A stretch of 64,000 nucleotides of DNA. Origin: Symsagittifera roscoffensis. Lineage: Eukaryota > Xenacoelomorpha > Acoela > Convolutidae. Position 1 is the stretch's first letter, and each line of letters begins with the position of its first letter. The stretch is taken from the NCBI RefSeq assembly GCF_963678635.1, contig NC_087064.1:41943165-42007164 (forward strand). The letters are read 5' to 3'. Below the pieces are notes generated by a model. It saw only the letters and a list, made by a program, of their open reading frames with translations, ran no database searches and was not told where the DNA came from. The position numbers and the translations under genes were made by a program. Positions 33,006-43,915 of this stretch are shown here, piece after piece.

Positions 33006-33837
33006 AGAGTTTTTTTCAATTCGAAGCTTAATTCAACGTTTCTTGTTTCACTTCGTAGAGTATTTTGTGTTATCGCTTGCTTTTTCTCTCTTGGCTCTTT
33101 TAATAGGTTTTGGGAGACATTTGTTTTCGATTGCGCCTAATTTGCTAGTGTGGTCAGATTTTTCCGTGCTACTTGCACAGCAGCTTGCTAATCTCGTAAA
33201 TTAATTATAGTTTGTTAAACTGGCAGTTTTTCTAGAGTTCATGAGCCTAATTGCGAGTCGGTGAACCTAGGGAAGACTCTTATATAGGTATGTTTGACTT
33301 TTGATTTTTTTAAAGTTCCTCTTACGAACAACTTCCTCTAACCAACAGCAAAATTGTAAAAGTAATGAAAAAACGTGATCGGCTTCTAATTTCGAAAATT
33401 GATTTTAGATTTAGAATTAGTCAGTTTTTTTCCGTTTCCTTGCGTTAGTTGACTCTTTTGCAAGTTTCTGTTGGCTATGTTTCAGTTAACTGCTCCTTAA
33501 ATGCTAACAGCTGAAAAACAAATTATTGAATATAAGTTTTGTTCAAATTGACAAGGTGAACGGAAAAGTTTGGGTTTTCTGAACGAGTATTTTAACATAC
33601 GTTGATTAATCTAAGAAACAGCAGCTAATACTCCTTTTAAAATTGATCAATATATCTACAAGCAAATGAGTTATTCAGTGTCAATGAACGAATTGAATTT
33701 CACGTATTTATGTTCGATAATTATATTGGTGTTTTGTCTTTAATTTTCTTTAATTCACTAAATGATTCGCTAACTAAAAGGCAATTTATGCTATCCAATA
33801 GCGGCGTCAATCGTTCATTTCAAGTTTTAAAGTGAAT

Positions 33838-34181
33838 TGAGTTATGTATTGTATACTTTACTCATAGAGTAACTTCAGATAAGGTACACCGTCTGCTCGT
33901 CACGCTATCTTATTTTCGATCGGATAGATTCGTGCAATTTCTTAGTCTAATACCAATCTTAATCTTACTCTTATATCTCCTAGTCTCAATAGATCTAGTG
34001 TACACCGGTTTACGCGAGTTAGTTCCAGAATGAGAACAACTGTATTCTAAGTTTAATTCAAACAAAACAAATAAGTGGGTTGTTAGTTTGGTGGAGTATG
34101 ATAGGTTAGTATTTAATATTTTATTTAGATAAAATATCATAATAATAACCAATGATAAATACTAGTTTAGATCTGGTTCCA
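33838..34181 (-). repeat. 3' LTR of element 2
   Basis: 344 bp with TG...CA ends. It lacks the roughly 35-bp hairpin segment that the right LTR retains. Confidence 0.9.
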
Positions 34182-36431
34182 CCCATTCGGGGTTTAGAGA
34201 GTTTTAGTTTCTCAATGTTCTATTGTAGTGAAGGATGGATGATGGTGCTTTTCTTTAGAGGTTGCGAGCATATTCTTTTTTCTGGTTTGGAAGAAGAGAT
34301 GTTATCACGATAGTTTCGGGAGATCGTATTATGATTTCTGATCGGTTGTGATGAGTGTTGATCTGGTTGATTTTAGAGAATAGCAATGGTCCAATCACAT
34401 TCGGGAGTGGCATGTAGTTTGACTTTGGATGCTGTGCCTAGTGACTTGGATCTGTACGTATGCTTGAACATCGAGATGGCCATTGTTCGGTTGCAATGGG
34501 TTTCCTTTACTGCGATGCCAAGTCGTACTTTAAATCCGTTGAGTGTAGTGACTGTAGGTAGCATGTCAGGTGTGTCTTGCCATTCCGTAGTTGGAGTGTG
34601 ATTGGGTTGTCAAGTTCCTTGCTGCTCGTCTTTGGGCTGTATGTTATCTATATACTGCATTGTATTATTTACATATATAAATCTTTGTTAATCTTGTTTT
34701 TAGTCATGATCTTGTATTAGTTTTTATCGCAAAAGCGTTATTATTTAGTTCGGTTATTTTTAAGAGCTACTCACACTTGAGTAACTCTCGTCAAAAATTG
34801 AGTCGTGGGTGTCACAAAGCGTGGATGTAGCACGGTGGGCGAGGCCGGCTATAGAGCATGCTCAGGACGTCCTCTCTGGTAGGTTAGGCCAGGAGTGAGG
34901 GTATAATTTAATGCTCTTTTTTGGAGGGTTCTGTTTTAGTTCAACCTTTCGTGCATTTTTTGTTACTGGTTTTTGTTGTCTTAGTTGTGTCTTTTTCTCA
35001 AAAATCAAATTGTTTGTTTTGTGTTTGTCTTTCGACTTTTTGGTGTTTTGTTCTTTTGTGTTCAGACTTAAAAGTAGTATTTAAAAGAATAATTTATCCA
35101 GTTCTAAGCTGTTGTTAATCCAGTTTGGTTACCGTGGGTTTTCTTTTCCTAGTCATGCTGTTAGGTTGTGGTTCATGGTGTTTAGTAAGCTTGCGTTGGT
35201 TAGTTTGGATTATTATATAATTCCTTTCCAACCTGGTAAAAGCAAAGTTTGAAACGTGTTAAAACTGGTTAGAGTTGTTATCAGTGAAAGTTGAAAATTA
35301 AATTCATTATTTTAAACAATTCTTCGTAGGTGAGCTGTGCGATTGTGGACAGAATTTTTGGGCGATTGAATATTGAAAATATAAAGAAGCGTCGTTGAAA
35401 AGGTTAGTACTGCTTTTTGCAATTTATGGGCAACTTTTACTATTATTTTACTCTTTTGAAACTATGAAGTTTACTGCTTGATTTGGGGGTTGAAATTATC
35501 AATATATTTTCAATTGTAAGAAGATTTACTGCATTGGGAAGAGATTTTATATATCAATTTATTGCTTTGTACAGGAGAATTTTACCGCTTCAATTATTAT
35601 AATTAGTTTATAGAAATTTATGAATCCAGAAAAAGTTAACTGTTTTTATTTCTTTTTTTTGTTTTGCAGATGGTTCATGATTGTGCCTATGAAGAAAGAA
35701 AAAACATTTATGAAGAATGGTTAGTTTTTGTTGGTTAATCGTCGGTGAAGAATCCGTGGGGAAAAACGTCGTGGATGATGTCTGATGAGGTCAGTAGTTT
35801 AGCCAGCAAACGAATGATGTATTTAGTTTGAAGAAATGTCCAAAGCTATTCGAGTGCTTTAATGATGTGCTCTTCAGTTCTAAGTGAGAGTTCATACGGT
35901 GTGTTTTAAATAAGGTTATTGAGTTTATGATTATATCGGGTGTTATATATATGAATTCTAGGATTGGCACTTCAACGGGCTGAAGGAATTAGTGTTGGAC
36001 GATTAGTGGACGGGTTTCGTCTACGTTGGAGAGTTTGGTTAGGGGACAGAATATATACATCTGGGTGATGGGATCGTAATTTCGGAGGATGTCTTGTAGG
36101 TTAGTGTCTTTAATACAATAGGTGAAGTTAAAAAAAATGGTGAGGTTTATTTAGAGTTATTGTATTGATATCTATGGTGAAGTTGTCGTGCTGGTATATT
36201 ATGAGTGTAATGGTGTTGGATGAACTGGTAGTAAGTGTACGTGTGTGTTTGTTTAGTTCGTAACATGACATCGTGTTAACAGTGCAAATCACGTTCTTTG
36301 GGTGTGAGGAAATGAAAGGTTAGTGAAAAGTGGTTAAATTTGTTAAAGTATGAATCATAAGAATGAATATCACGGAGTGCTGCTGAAATGACGTTGTCGT
36401 ATTTTTTATTTAAGGTGTTGAGGGTGAAAAT
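34182..36431 (-). other. 3' region of element 2
   Basis: 34,182-35,730 corresponds to the 3' non-coding region of element 1. 35,730-36,431 still carries decayed C-terminal parts of the accessory ORF on the minus strand, with His/Tyr-rich sequence like 12,699-12,899, broken by stops. Confidence 0.5.
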
Positions 36432-37196
36432 TTATGGTGTTTTGATGAAAAATTTCTCTGTTAGTTGTGGATTAGCAAATTGGTCGTCGTTCAGAAAGAT
36501 GTCTTCGTTATGTCGTATGATGTTATGATCGTAATAACCGATAGAATATTCATTAGATTTGGGTGCGGTGAATTTGATTAGTGATTGTCTGTATCCTATC
36601 CGTGTGAATTGTTTTGGGGTTAGTGCTGTTGTTAAAAGATAGAGTTGGGTGCTGCATACTTCGTTGTCATGAGGTGTGTTATATAGTGGTAGTGATAGTG
36701 GATTAGTGAAGTGATAGTGCGATGTCCATGAAAGTGTGGCGTATAATACGTGCTCCTTTACATAATTAGGTTTTTCGTCATTGGGGTCTGATTGGAAGTA
36801 TGTGTATTGTGGGAAAAAGGGTAAACATAATTGGGGAAATTCTTCTGTTTTAGAGTGAAGTGGATGATTGACAAATGTTGTGGATGTTCCTGGGTTAGAT
36901 GGGAATGGAGTATTTGGGAATTTTCTTTTAAAGGTTCGGTAAGCTCGGTTTGTACTGGAGGATGGGGTTGATGAGGAAGTCGGGTTATGCGAAGGGGTAT
37001 ATTGTGAAGAGGGAGTTGGGGTTGATGGGTTGGATGATCTTATAGATTGTGAGAGTTGGTGAATGGTTAGTGTTTGAGGGTGGTGTAATTGTTGCTGCAG
37101 TGTGATGAAATTATCAAGCTCGTGTGATATTTGCTTGTTTGCAGAGTCATTGTTATCGGATGGTTCACTGGTTAAGGGGAAATATATGGGTGTCAC
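36432..37196 (-). CDS. Accessory ORF of element 2 (254 aa open frame), function unknown
   Basis: This is the longest open frame in either LTR element. It contains HELDNFITLQQQL and QLSQSI, a long Ser/Thr/Pro-rich linker (about residues 55-85), a basic FKRKFPN stretch, and a C-terminal half with many Tyr, Phe and His residues ending LTEKFFIKTP. The homologue in element 1 is at 13,980-14,731. The original protein was longer: similar sequence continues beyond the stop, and an N-terminal part present in element 1 was lost in the deletion. The frame is open although pol and env are gone, which may be chance or recent origin. No signal peptide, membrane segment or known domain is evident. Confidence 0.55.
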   Translation of the reverse strand: MTPIYFPLTSEPSDNNDSANKQISHELDNFITLQQQLHHPQTLTIHQLSQSIRSSNPSTPTPSSQYTPSHNPTSSSTPSSSTNRAYRTFKRKFPNTPFPSNPGTSTTFVNHPLHSKTEEFPQLCLPFFPQYTYFQSDPNDEKPNYVKEHVLYATLSWTSHYHFTNPLSLPLYNTPHDNEVCSTQLYLLTTALTPKQFTRIGYRQSLIKFTAPKSNEYSIGYYDHNIIRHNEDIFLNDDQFANPQLTEKFFIKTP

Positions 37197-37199
37197 ATT

Positions 37200-39480
37200 T
37201 GAAATGGAAGAGGGATTGGATTAAAGCTGTGCGTCTATGTATCCAATTTTGATGAAGTGGCGTGTTTGCTGGTTCAGGTCCTATACTTCAAATTAAATTT
37301 GCTGTGACAGCATTTAGATAATCTTCTACAGAGTATTCAGGGTCTGTGCCTGTAAATACCATTAGTGGTTTGTTTGATATTGATGATCCACCCATTAGGT
37401 ATGGATTCATATTCATTTGTAGTGATTCTGCGGCATTTGGCATTTGAGAAAAGTTTGTAAGTTGACTTTTTGTTATTTCATGTTGTTGTAAATAATATGG
37501 CAGTGGAATTTCGTTATGCATTTGAGTTGGTTGGTATGATTGTGTGTTAACTGGGTTTTGTTGTTGAAAATTTTTGTTGTAAGATGTTAGATTATTTCTA
37601 GGTTGTCCTATTTGTTCATTTCGTGTGTATGGTTCGAAAATGTCTGGTTGGTCAATACTGTAAGAACGAGGTCTTTGGCTTGGATAAAATCGTTAATGGT
37701 TTTGATTATAGTATTCTTCATCATCTGATGGAAATTAATTTGTTGTATAATAATGAAGTTGTTTTCTGGTATAATATTTATTTGTATATTTTTATTTTTA
37801 TTTTGTTGAAAAAATGGGTAATTTTCACTTTGTTCTTGTGAGGATCGTGGTTGATCTTGAAAGTTTACTGAATTTGAAGTTGTTTGTAGTATAATTTGAG
37901 TTCGTGAATATGTATGAATTCATTTGAGAAGGTTGTTTTGTTGTTTTTGGTCCATTTACATAGTTGTAATTATGTTCTGCGAAATTATTTCTATGTGATG
38001 TTTGTTGTTTGTAAGATAGTTTTGTTACTGGTCGAAACGTTGGATAATCCATTAGTGAATATTTTTGAGCAACAGAGGGTTTTACTGTGGATTGTATAAT
38101 TGTTTGTTGTAGTGTTGGGTTTTTTAGTTATGGAGTTGTAAAATTGGGTTGCATAGGTGAATTGCTTCGTTGTGCTTCTGTTGTTGTTTTTGTTTCAACT
38201 ATTTCTTCGCGTACAAAATGTGATGGAGTTTGTATATCTTGTTGTGTAAGATTTCTTGTTCCATTTAAGTTGTCATTATTTATAAATGTAGAGTTTAAAC
38301 TACTATTTCCTGTTCTTTCAGGGAAGAATCAATTATAGTTTAAAGGTGTTGCGTCAATCGGAAGTGGGTATACTCTAACATAATCTTTGTGAAGAGAGAT
38401 TGTGCTAATTGCTTGACTTGATATATCTGTTGGTATATTAATGAATGATTCTTGAGACCATTCAGGGTCCCAAACATAATCTGATTGGTCTGCTAGTACG
38501 GTTTCGTCATGTGTATTTTGTGGTCTAAAGTTTTTTCTGGCTTGTTTGATAAGATCAATATAATGACTAAAATAATCGATTATGAACCATGCTTAGATTT
38601 TTTGTAAATCGTGTTTAACATTTTTTGTTATGTCATTACTTGTTAGATCTTCTCGGATTGCATTTAAAAAATTTGAGAATATGTGTATTTCCTGTCGTGA
38701 GACGTTTGAGTTGGTGAATCGCTTGGAGGTTCTTTCAATTCTAATATAGATAAATAGCTATAGATAAGTAAGAATACATCATTTGTGAATATTGAGTTTG
38801 CTCTTTGTGAGTTTTGGTGTTGTATACTTTTGATGTATTGTGTAAAAACTTTAGAAAATTCAATATCTACGTCATCAGGTTGTATGAGATATCTGTCATG
38901 GAATGCATTTGGTGATTTGATTTCTATTGTGTAAATTCCATATTGTGATGTGAGACTACATATGACTTTGAGATAGTGGCCAAGAAGTTGTCTTTTGATT
39001 TTTACATCAGGGAATTCTCTTGTGCACGGACTTTCTTCTTTTTCAAATAAATTTGCGATTAAATTTTGGCAAAATTGTACCTGTCGTCGAGTGTCAGTTA
39101 TTAGATGTATTGAAAATGGAAGTACTGAATCTTCTAGGTTATCTTCATTCCGAATCATTTTTGTGTTGTATGACTGTTAGCGTGTAATTTTCAATGTGTC
39201 TTTTTGCTTGATTCCAATTGTACAAACGTTTTGGTTTGTTTGTGTAACAATTTTTCATTCTTCATTTCCCTTTTATTGATGCTGGTGACGTGGTTTCTGA
39301 GTCAGTGAAATATATTTGATCGTCAATTTGATGGTTTTTTTTATTGAGTCTTTAAATTGTGAAATTCTTGTATTGCGGTTGTTTCTGATTCTGAGACTGC
39401 GTTTCTTCGTTTTGAAAATCTTTTCCTAATAATTTAATTATGTTTGTTAATAATTTTCTTTCTTAGAGTTTGTCTTTTTG
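37200..39480 (-). pseudogene. gag region of element 2 (truncated)
   Basis: Minus-strand frames encode the Gag N-terminal region (39,158-38,664, starting MIRNEDNLEDSV and containing IEIKSPNAFHDRYLI), a middle Asn/Gln-rich part (about 38,340-37,540), and the start of the capsid at 37,521-37,288 (MNPYLMGGSS, FTGTDPEYSVEDYL). The capsid is then cut by the deletion that joins it to the accessory ORF. Comparison with element 1 shows that both share this unusually long Gag N-terminus. Several stops are present. Confidence 0.7.
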
Positions 39481-40253
39481 TTCTTATGTATCCTTTTGAT
39501 TGTCTGTAGGTGTGATTACGAGGTCGTATCTTTTGTCGTTAATTAAACAGTTGTGTATTATAATTGTTTGTGTTTCCTAAACTGTCTCTTGACATAAGGT
39601 TTAGGATGAAGGGTGCAAGATTTGGATTAGTGATTCTAATGTAATTTCTTAAACTGTTAGTTCTTACGATTTTTTGTGGTTAGCTTAACTTGGGTCGTAT
39701 TGTTGGGTTGGAGAGAAAACCGTATATCGATTCCTGAGATTGATTTTTTTTTCTCGTGATTAATTCTAAGTTAAGATAGACTTACCTAATCTTACTTAGG
39801 GGTTGTGATTTGTGATCAAGTGTTGGAGAATAGTAAATCGATCCACAAGGTTCAGGTATAATTAGAACGCAAGTAGTTCGTTAGGTACTATTTTATGACT
39901 TACTAATTATTTAAGGGTTTTTGCCTGGGTCATCTAAGAGGAGGGGAAGTGAAGGATGAGTAACCGAAGTTTTTCACTGTTTATCCTAATTAAAATGCTT
40001 AATTTTTTGAAAAATTTCTGTTAATTCTGGGTCAGTGATAAGGGTTGGGTAGTGAATCGACGTTTGAGGTCGTTAGACACTAATTAAATTGGGAGGGGGA
40101 GAACAAAATTGTTCTTTTTGATTCAAAAATAAGCCTTGATGATCAGAAATTAAGGTATTGTTTTATTTATTTGTTATTTGTATTTGTCTAATTCTAATCT
40201 AATTTTTGTTTTTTGTTCAAGTCTAGGTTAGTCAAGGTCTGTTCGAGACTTTT
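39481..40253 (-). other. 5' leader of element 2
   Basis: Non-coding leader. 39,560-40,090 is strongly similar to 28,100-28,620 of element 1, including about 135 bases around 39,846-39,980. The part next to the primer-binding site is shorter than in element 1 and lacks the long inverted repeat. Confidence 0.6.
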
Positions 40254-40263
40254 GGTCGCACCA
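40254..40263 (-). other. Primer-binding site of element 2
   Basis: The minus strand reads TGGTGCGACC, identical to element 1. Plus-strand bases before it (GTTCGAGACTTTT) again look like a tRNA T-arm. Confidence 0.75.
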
Positions 40264-40265
40264 GA

Positions 40266-40643
40266 TGAGTTATGTATTGTATACTTTACTCATAGAGTAA
40301 TTTCAGATCAGGTCCACCGTCTGCTCGTCACGCTATCTTATTTTCGGCCGGATAGATTCGTGCAACTTCTTAGTCTATTACCAATCTAAATCTTACTCTT
40401 ATATCTCCTTGTATCAATAGATCTAGTGTACACCGGTTTACGCGAGTTAGTTCCAGAATGAGAACAACTGTATTCTAAGTTAAATTCAAACTGTTCTGGT
40501 GTTGAAACTACAAGTAGTTTCAACACTTACAAATAAGTGGGTTGTTAGTTTGATGGAGTATGATTAGTTAGTATTAAATATTTTATAGAGATAAAATATC
40601 ATCATAATAACCAATGATAAATACTAGTTAAGATCTGGTTCCA
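40266..40643 (-). repeat. 5' LTR of element 2
   Basis: 378 bp with TG...CA ends and a perfect 13-bp-arm hairpin at 40,499-40,526. It is followed on the minus strand, after two bases, by the primer-binding site. Confidence 0.92.
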
Positions 40644-40647
40644 GAAT

Positions 40648-41699
40648 CCCCCGAAATTTTCAAATATTATTGGTATTATCAAAACAATGTCAATCATAAA
40701 AAATGTTAATTTCCGACTACGCCATGCTAGAAGGAATATTGGCTTAAGGTGTGGGTTTTTTGACAGACTGCATTATACTGCAAAAAAAAATGTACATGGT
40801 TAAGAGTGGTAGCACAATAAAGACCTAATAGTTTTGATCCTGATTCCAAAAAGGAAATGAAAAAAATCGAGGGCGGCAGCATATTAAAGCCCTTTTAGAG
40901 TAAAAATATATATTTTTTATGATTGCTGAAAAATTTATTCATTTTTCTTTTCAATGTAACTATACCTAGAGTAGGCGTCTAGTGGGCATTGCTGCCTTTT
41001 CCAATAAAATTTTTTGAAATTCGATCGGAAAAAAGCGAGAGAGCAGGCTTAAGGTGTGGGTGTGAAACCGAGGCTTGCAATAGCTTGCTTTTTGTCTATC
41101 TTCTCCTTTCATTAAATACTTTTTGAAGTTTTTTACTGTCCTTTTTTATGATTTGGTGAAAGGGTTTTTCCTTTTTCTCTTTAACGAAACCGATTTTTTT
41201 TGTGAATAATTTTTCTCCATAATTATAAGAAAGCGATTAATTGAGTTTTTTTCTGGCCCGGTTTTCTTTAATGATCTATCATTTTTCTAAGTTTCTATCA
41301 TTTTTATTTATTTCTCATTTTACTTATTGTATGATTGATTAATCCAAAACTGAAAATTGTCATTGTATACTGAAGGAAGTAGCTGAAGGAGTTGTTCTTA
41401 AAATTTATAGCATTCTGGTACTTTTTTAAGCATACGAAATCGGAATGAGATTTTTGTACCGCGATTGATGCAATGCTTGAGTTTTTGATGCAAAGCTCGA
41501 ATAATGAACCAGAATTTTTCGGTCCCCAATTTGTCTAATTTTTAAGCTTCTATTAATTGAACTGAAAAGATGTAAAGCTCTTTTTTACTGGCTCCAATAC
41601 GATATTGTACCGGTTAGTAAGATACCTAAGCTAAATAAGCCATTTTATAATTCATTTTTTACAACTAATCACCAGTTGACCCTTTGTACTATTTTGAGA
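40648..41699. other. Non-coding AT-rich DNA
   Basis: T-rich intergenic sequence with short phrases shared with other intergenic parts (for example GAGCAGGCTTAAGGTGTGGG). No gene or RNA is recognised. Confidence 0.4.
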
Positions 41700-42012
41700 T
41701 ATCAATATTTGGCTGACTGGCCATAAAATTTTTCTAAAAGCACTGTCGGCGCAAAATTATGCTAATTTTGAGGTGGGAGCCCGAGCCGAAAAAACCCAGT
41801 TTTTTGGTCAAAATTTCCCCAAAAATGCCTTTTTTGGCATGTAATTTCTAAAATTTGACTGTGGAGCAGAAAATTGGGTTAAAATGGGGTATTTATACTG
41901 ATTTGGGAGAGCTCACAAAATCAATTTGGTCGACCTAAATGAATTCCAGAAAATTTTTGAAATTTTTTTGAAAAACCGCCACCCTCCTCAAGAAAATCCT
42001 AGATCCGCCCCT
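41700..42012 (-). repeat. Interspersed repeat starting GGGCGGATCTAGG, inverted copy
   Basis: On the minus strand it starts GGGGCGGATCTAGGAT at 42,012 and contains GGTCGACCAAATTGATTTT and GAGCTCTCCC in the same order as the plus-strand copy at 6810. The two copies diverge further in, so they are old. Confidence 0.65.
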
Positions 42013-42220
42013 GCAACTGATGGTCTAACTTCTACAACTACTGATGTAAAATATAACGTGTACCGTTTTCCGTAAACAAAAATGCCATACTAAAAGTTTT
42101 TTCGTACATGTTCATACAGCAGTTAATGAGAATTTTTTTTTTCAAGAATTTAGATGGTCGAGTAAAACTAAAATATAAGCACAAATTTATTTATCTTGTC
42201 TTTGATTGTCTTCTATTACT

Positions 42221-42420
42221 CTTGCGAGGGCAAGTGTCTTGTAATCGGGTAAAAGACTTTTTTCCCTTAAACAACTTTTCTCGCAAATCTTAATTAATTT
42301 TCTTACTTGCTTTATTATTGAACCTTCAGTACTTCCAGGTTTGTTCGGTTGACCCATAAGTAATGTGGTCGCCTTTGCATCCTGAGGTCTGGGGTTTGTC
42401 TCGGAATGTTCTTGTTTTTT
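42221..42420 (+). repeat. SINE-like unit with tRNA-like module
   Basis: It starts CTTGCGAGGGCAAGTGTCTTG and continues with the AACAACTTTTCT string and a decayed tRNA-like module at about 42,335-42,405 (GAGGTCTGGGGTTTG), in the same order as the units at 3188-4250. Confidence 0.5.
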
Positions 42421-43915
42421 GTCAGTATGTATGAAATTCAAATTTTTTCTGTAAATTTTGAATTTTTGGACTTTCCTTTGTCTGCTCAAATCTTGTTTGC
42501 CACATCAGGGATCTTTCTTGTGCTGTAAGCGTTTTTCATAATAGTTGCGGACTTCTCGGCTTTGTTTCGGCTTTGTAAGTTTTGTTCCGTTGCTATTTTT
42601 ATTTCAAATGTTATGTTTGCCTAGAATGAACTTCTATCGAGATGAACGAAAATTTTGGTAGACCTAGCATTTGATTCATTTTTTCGAATTTTTAAGTTTT
42701 TTAATATTTCAGTTGTATCGTAACGAATGCGAAGATCGACTTCGCCTCTCCGTCGTAAACAATGTTTCTTAATTCTCTTTGAAAGAATATTGCATAATTG
42801 GAAGGCTTGTTTTCGCCGATTAGTAAAATCAATATCTGAGAAATGTTTGTTGTTCGAATTTGAAAAATTTTATCGAAAACAATTCTTTTCTTTATCATTT
42901 TTTGAAAAGATCCCCGCTGCTTTTGCGGTAGTTTATATTGTTTGAAATGGCTACTGATGGTTACAGTGGTGCGCGAAGTCTTTTTTGACTGTTTTTCCTA
43001 GCTGTTTTAACGGTCATTTACTGTTTACTAGTGTGCCATACGGTTTTTTCCGACATTGAAACTGGATAGGAACTTAGTATTCGGGTATGCCTTACTTATT
43101 TTCTCTTTTGTTGCCACGCTAAATCAGGTACCGCAATTAGTGATCGGACTAGATTGAGTGATATATGTTAAAGTCTTTTAGTCTTGATATGAAATTTATA
43201 AAAAGTTTTATCAGTGGCGAAAAAAAATGAGTTGGAAATTTTTTGATTTTTTTGTCTAATTTCGAGCAATTAAAGCTTGCGAGCAGGCTAATTACAGAAG
43301 AATATTTGAAGACGCAGATTAGTAGTAATTAATCCGAGAACGTTTCAATCAAGCCCTGAAAAATCTAGTGAAGTGAGTTTTTTTATCACCATCTTGGGAA
43401 TAAAAACTTGAAAAATTCAAAAATTTCATGTGCAAAAATTTTTTTGTTTTTGTTTTTTCATTTGTCATTTTGCGATGAAAAATGTTTTCCAAATTAACTT
43501 TTTAGCTATGAATATCGGAAATGCCTAAAATCTAGTGTTTCTTTTTTGATATTTTCATCGAACCACGCACAGAAAACTTGAAATTAATTTAAAAAAACTA
43601 ATTTGAAATGAGTTTTTTAAGAATATTGTCGGAACTTTCTGTGCTACTTGCATAGTAACCGGCTATCGTTGTTCTTATTGTGACTTTGAAATGAAGTGTA
43701 GCACAGTTCTTTTCCAATTTTAATCGAGATAGTTTGTTAAGATAATCTATATCTATCTGTCTATACTATATTTCAATGCGTGTGACAGCTATGTTTAGTC
43801 CCATGTTTAGGCATAATCAATTTGCACGTCCAAGCTATATCGTATATTGCAATGGTTAAGATTTTTTTTCGGTTTTTCAGTTTAAATTCAGTGTTTATTT
43901 ATCAAGTTTGAAATA
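42421..43915. other. Non-coding DNA with dispersed hairpins
   Basis: It contains a GCGAAGATCGACTTCGC hairpin (42,729-42,745), a block at 43,040-43,180 related to those near 5960 and 32,400, and a CTGTGCTACTTGCATAG hairpin (43,639-43,655). No gene is visible. Confidence 0.45.

Larger units (their letters stand above)
32044..33837. other. Intergenic DNA with SINE-like remains
   Basis: After the transporter 3' UTR, the stretch has a block at 32,400-32,520 related to repeats near 5960, 43,050 and 45,520. A SINE-like unit at about 32,810-33,100 has the same flanks as the 938-1010 unit, and a CCGTGCTACTTGCACAG hairpin lies at 33,164-33,180. No gene is visible. Confidence 0.5.
33838..40643 (-). mobile_element. 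Deleted relative of element 1 (element 2), with target-site duplication
   Basis: LTRs at 33,838-34,181 and 40,266-40,643 are flanked by the 4-bp duplication GAAT (33,834-33,837 and 40,644-40,647), which fixes the ends exactly. The element reads right to left: 5' LTR, primer-binding site, leader, gag N-terminal region and start of capsid. It then runs directly into the accessory ORF, a 1.5-kb 3' region and the 3' LTR. Protease, RT, RNase H, integrase and env are all missing; the junction is at about 37,200-37,230. At 6.8 kb it is a non-autonomous deletion derivative that would have needed a relative such as element 1 for mobility. Confidence 0.9.

Noticed and set aside
43260-43290. Further CTTGCGAG-type hairpins (also near 32,840 and 45,660)
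   Set aside because: Only GCTTGCGAGCAGG or similar short strings match, without the downstream phrase that defines the family.
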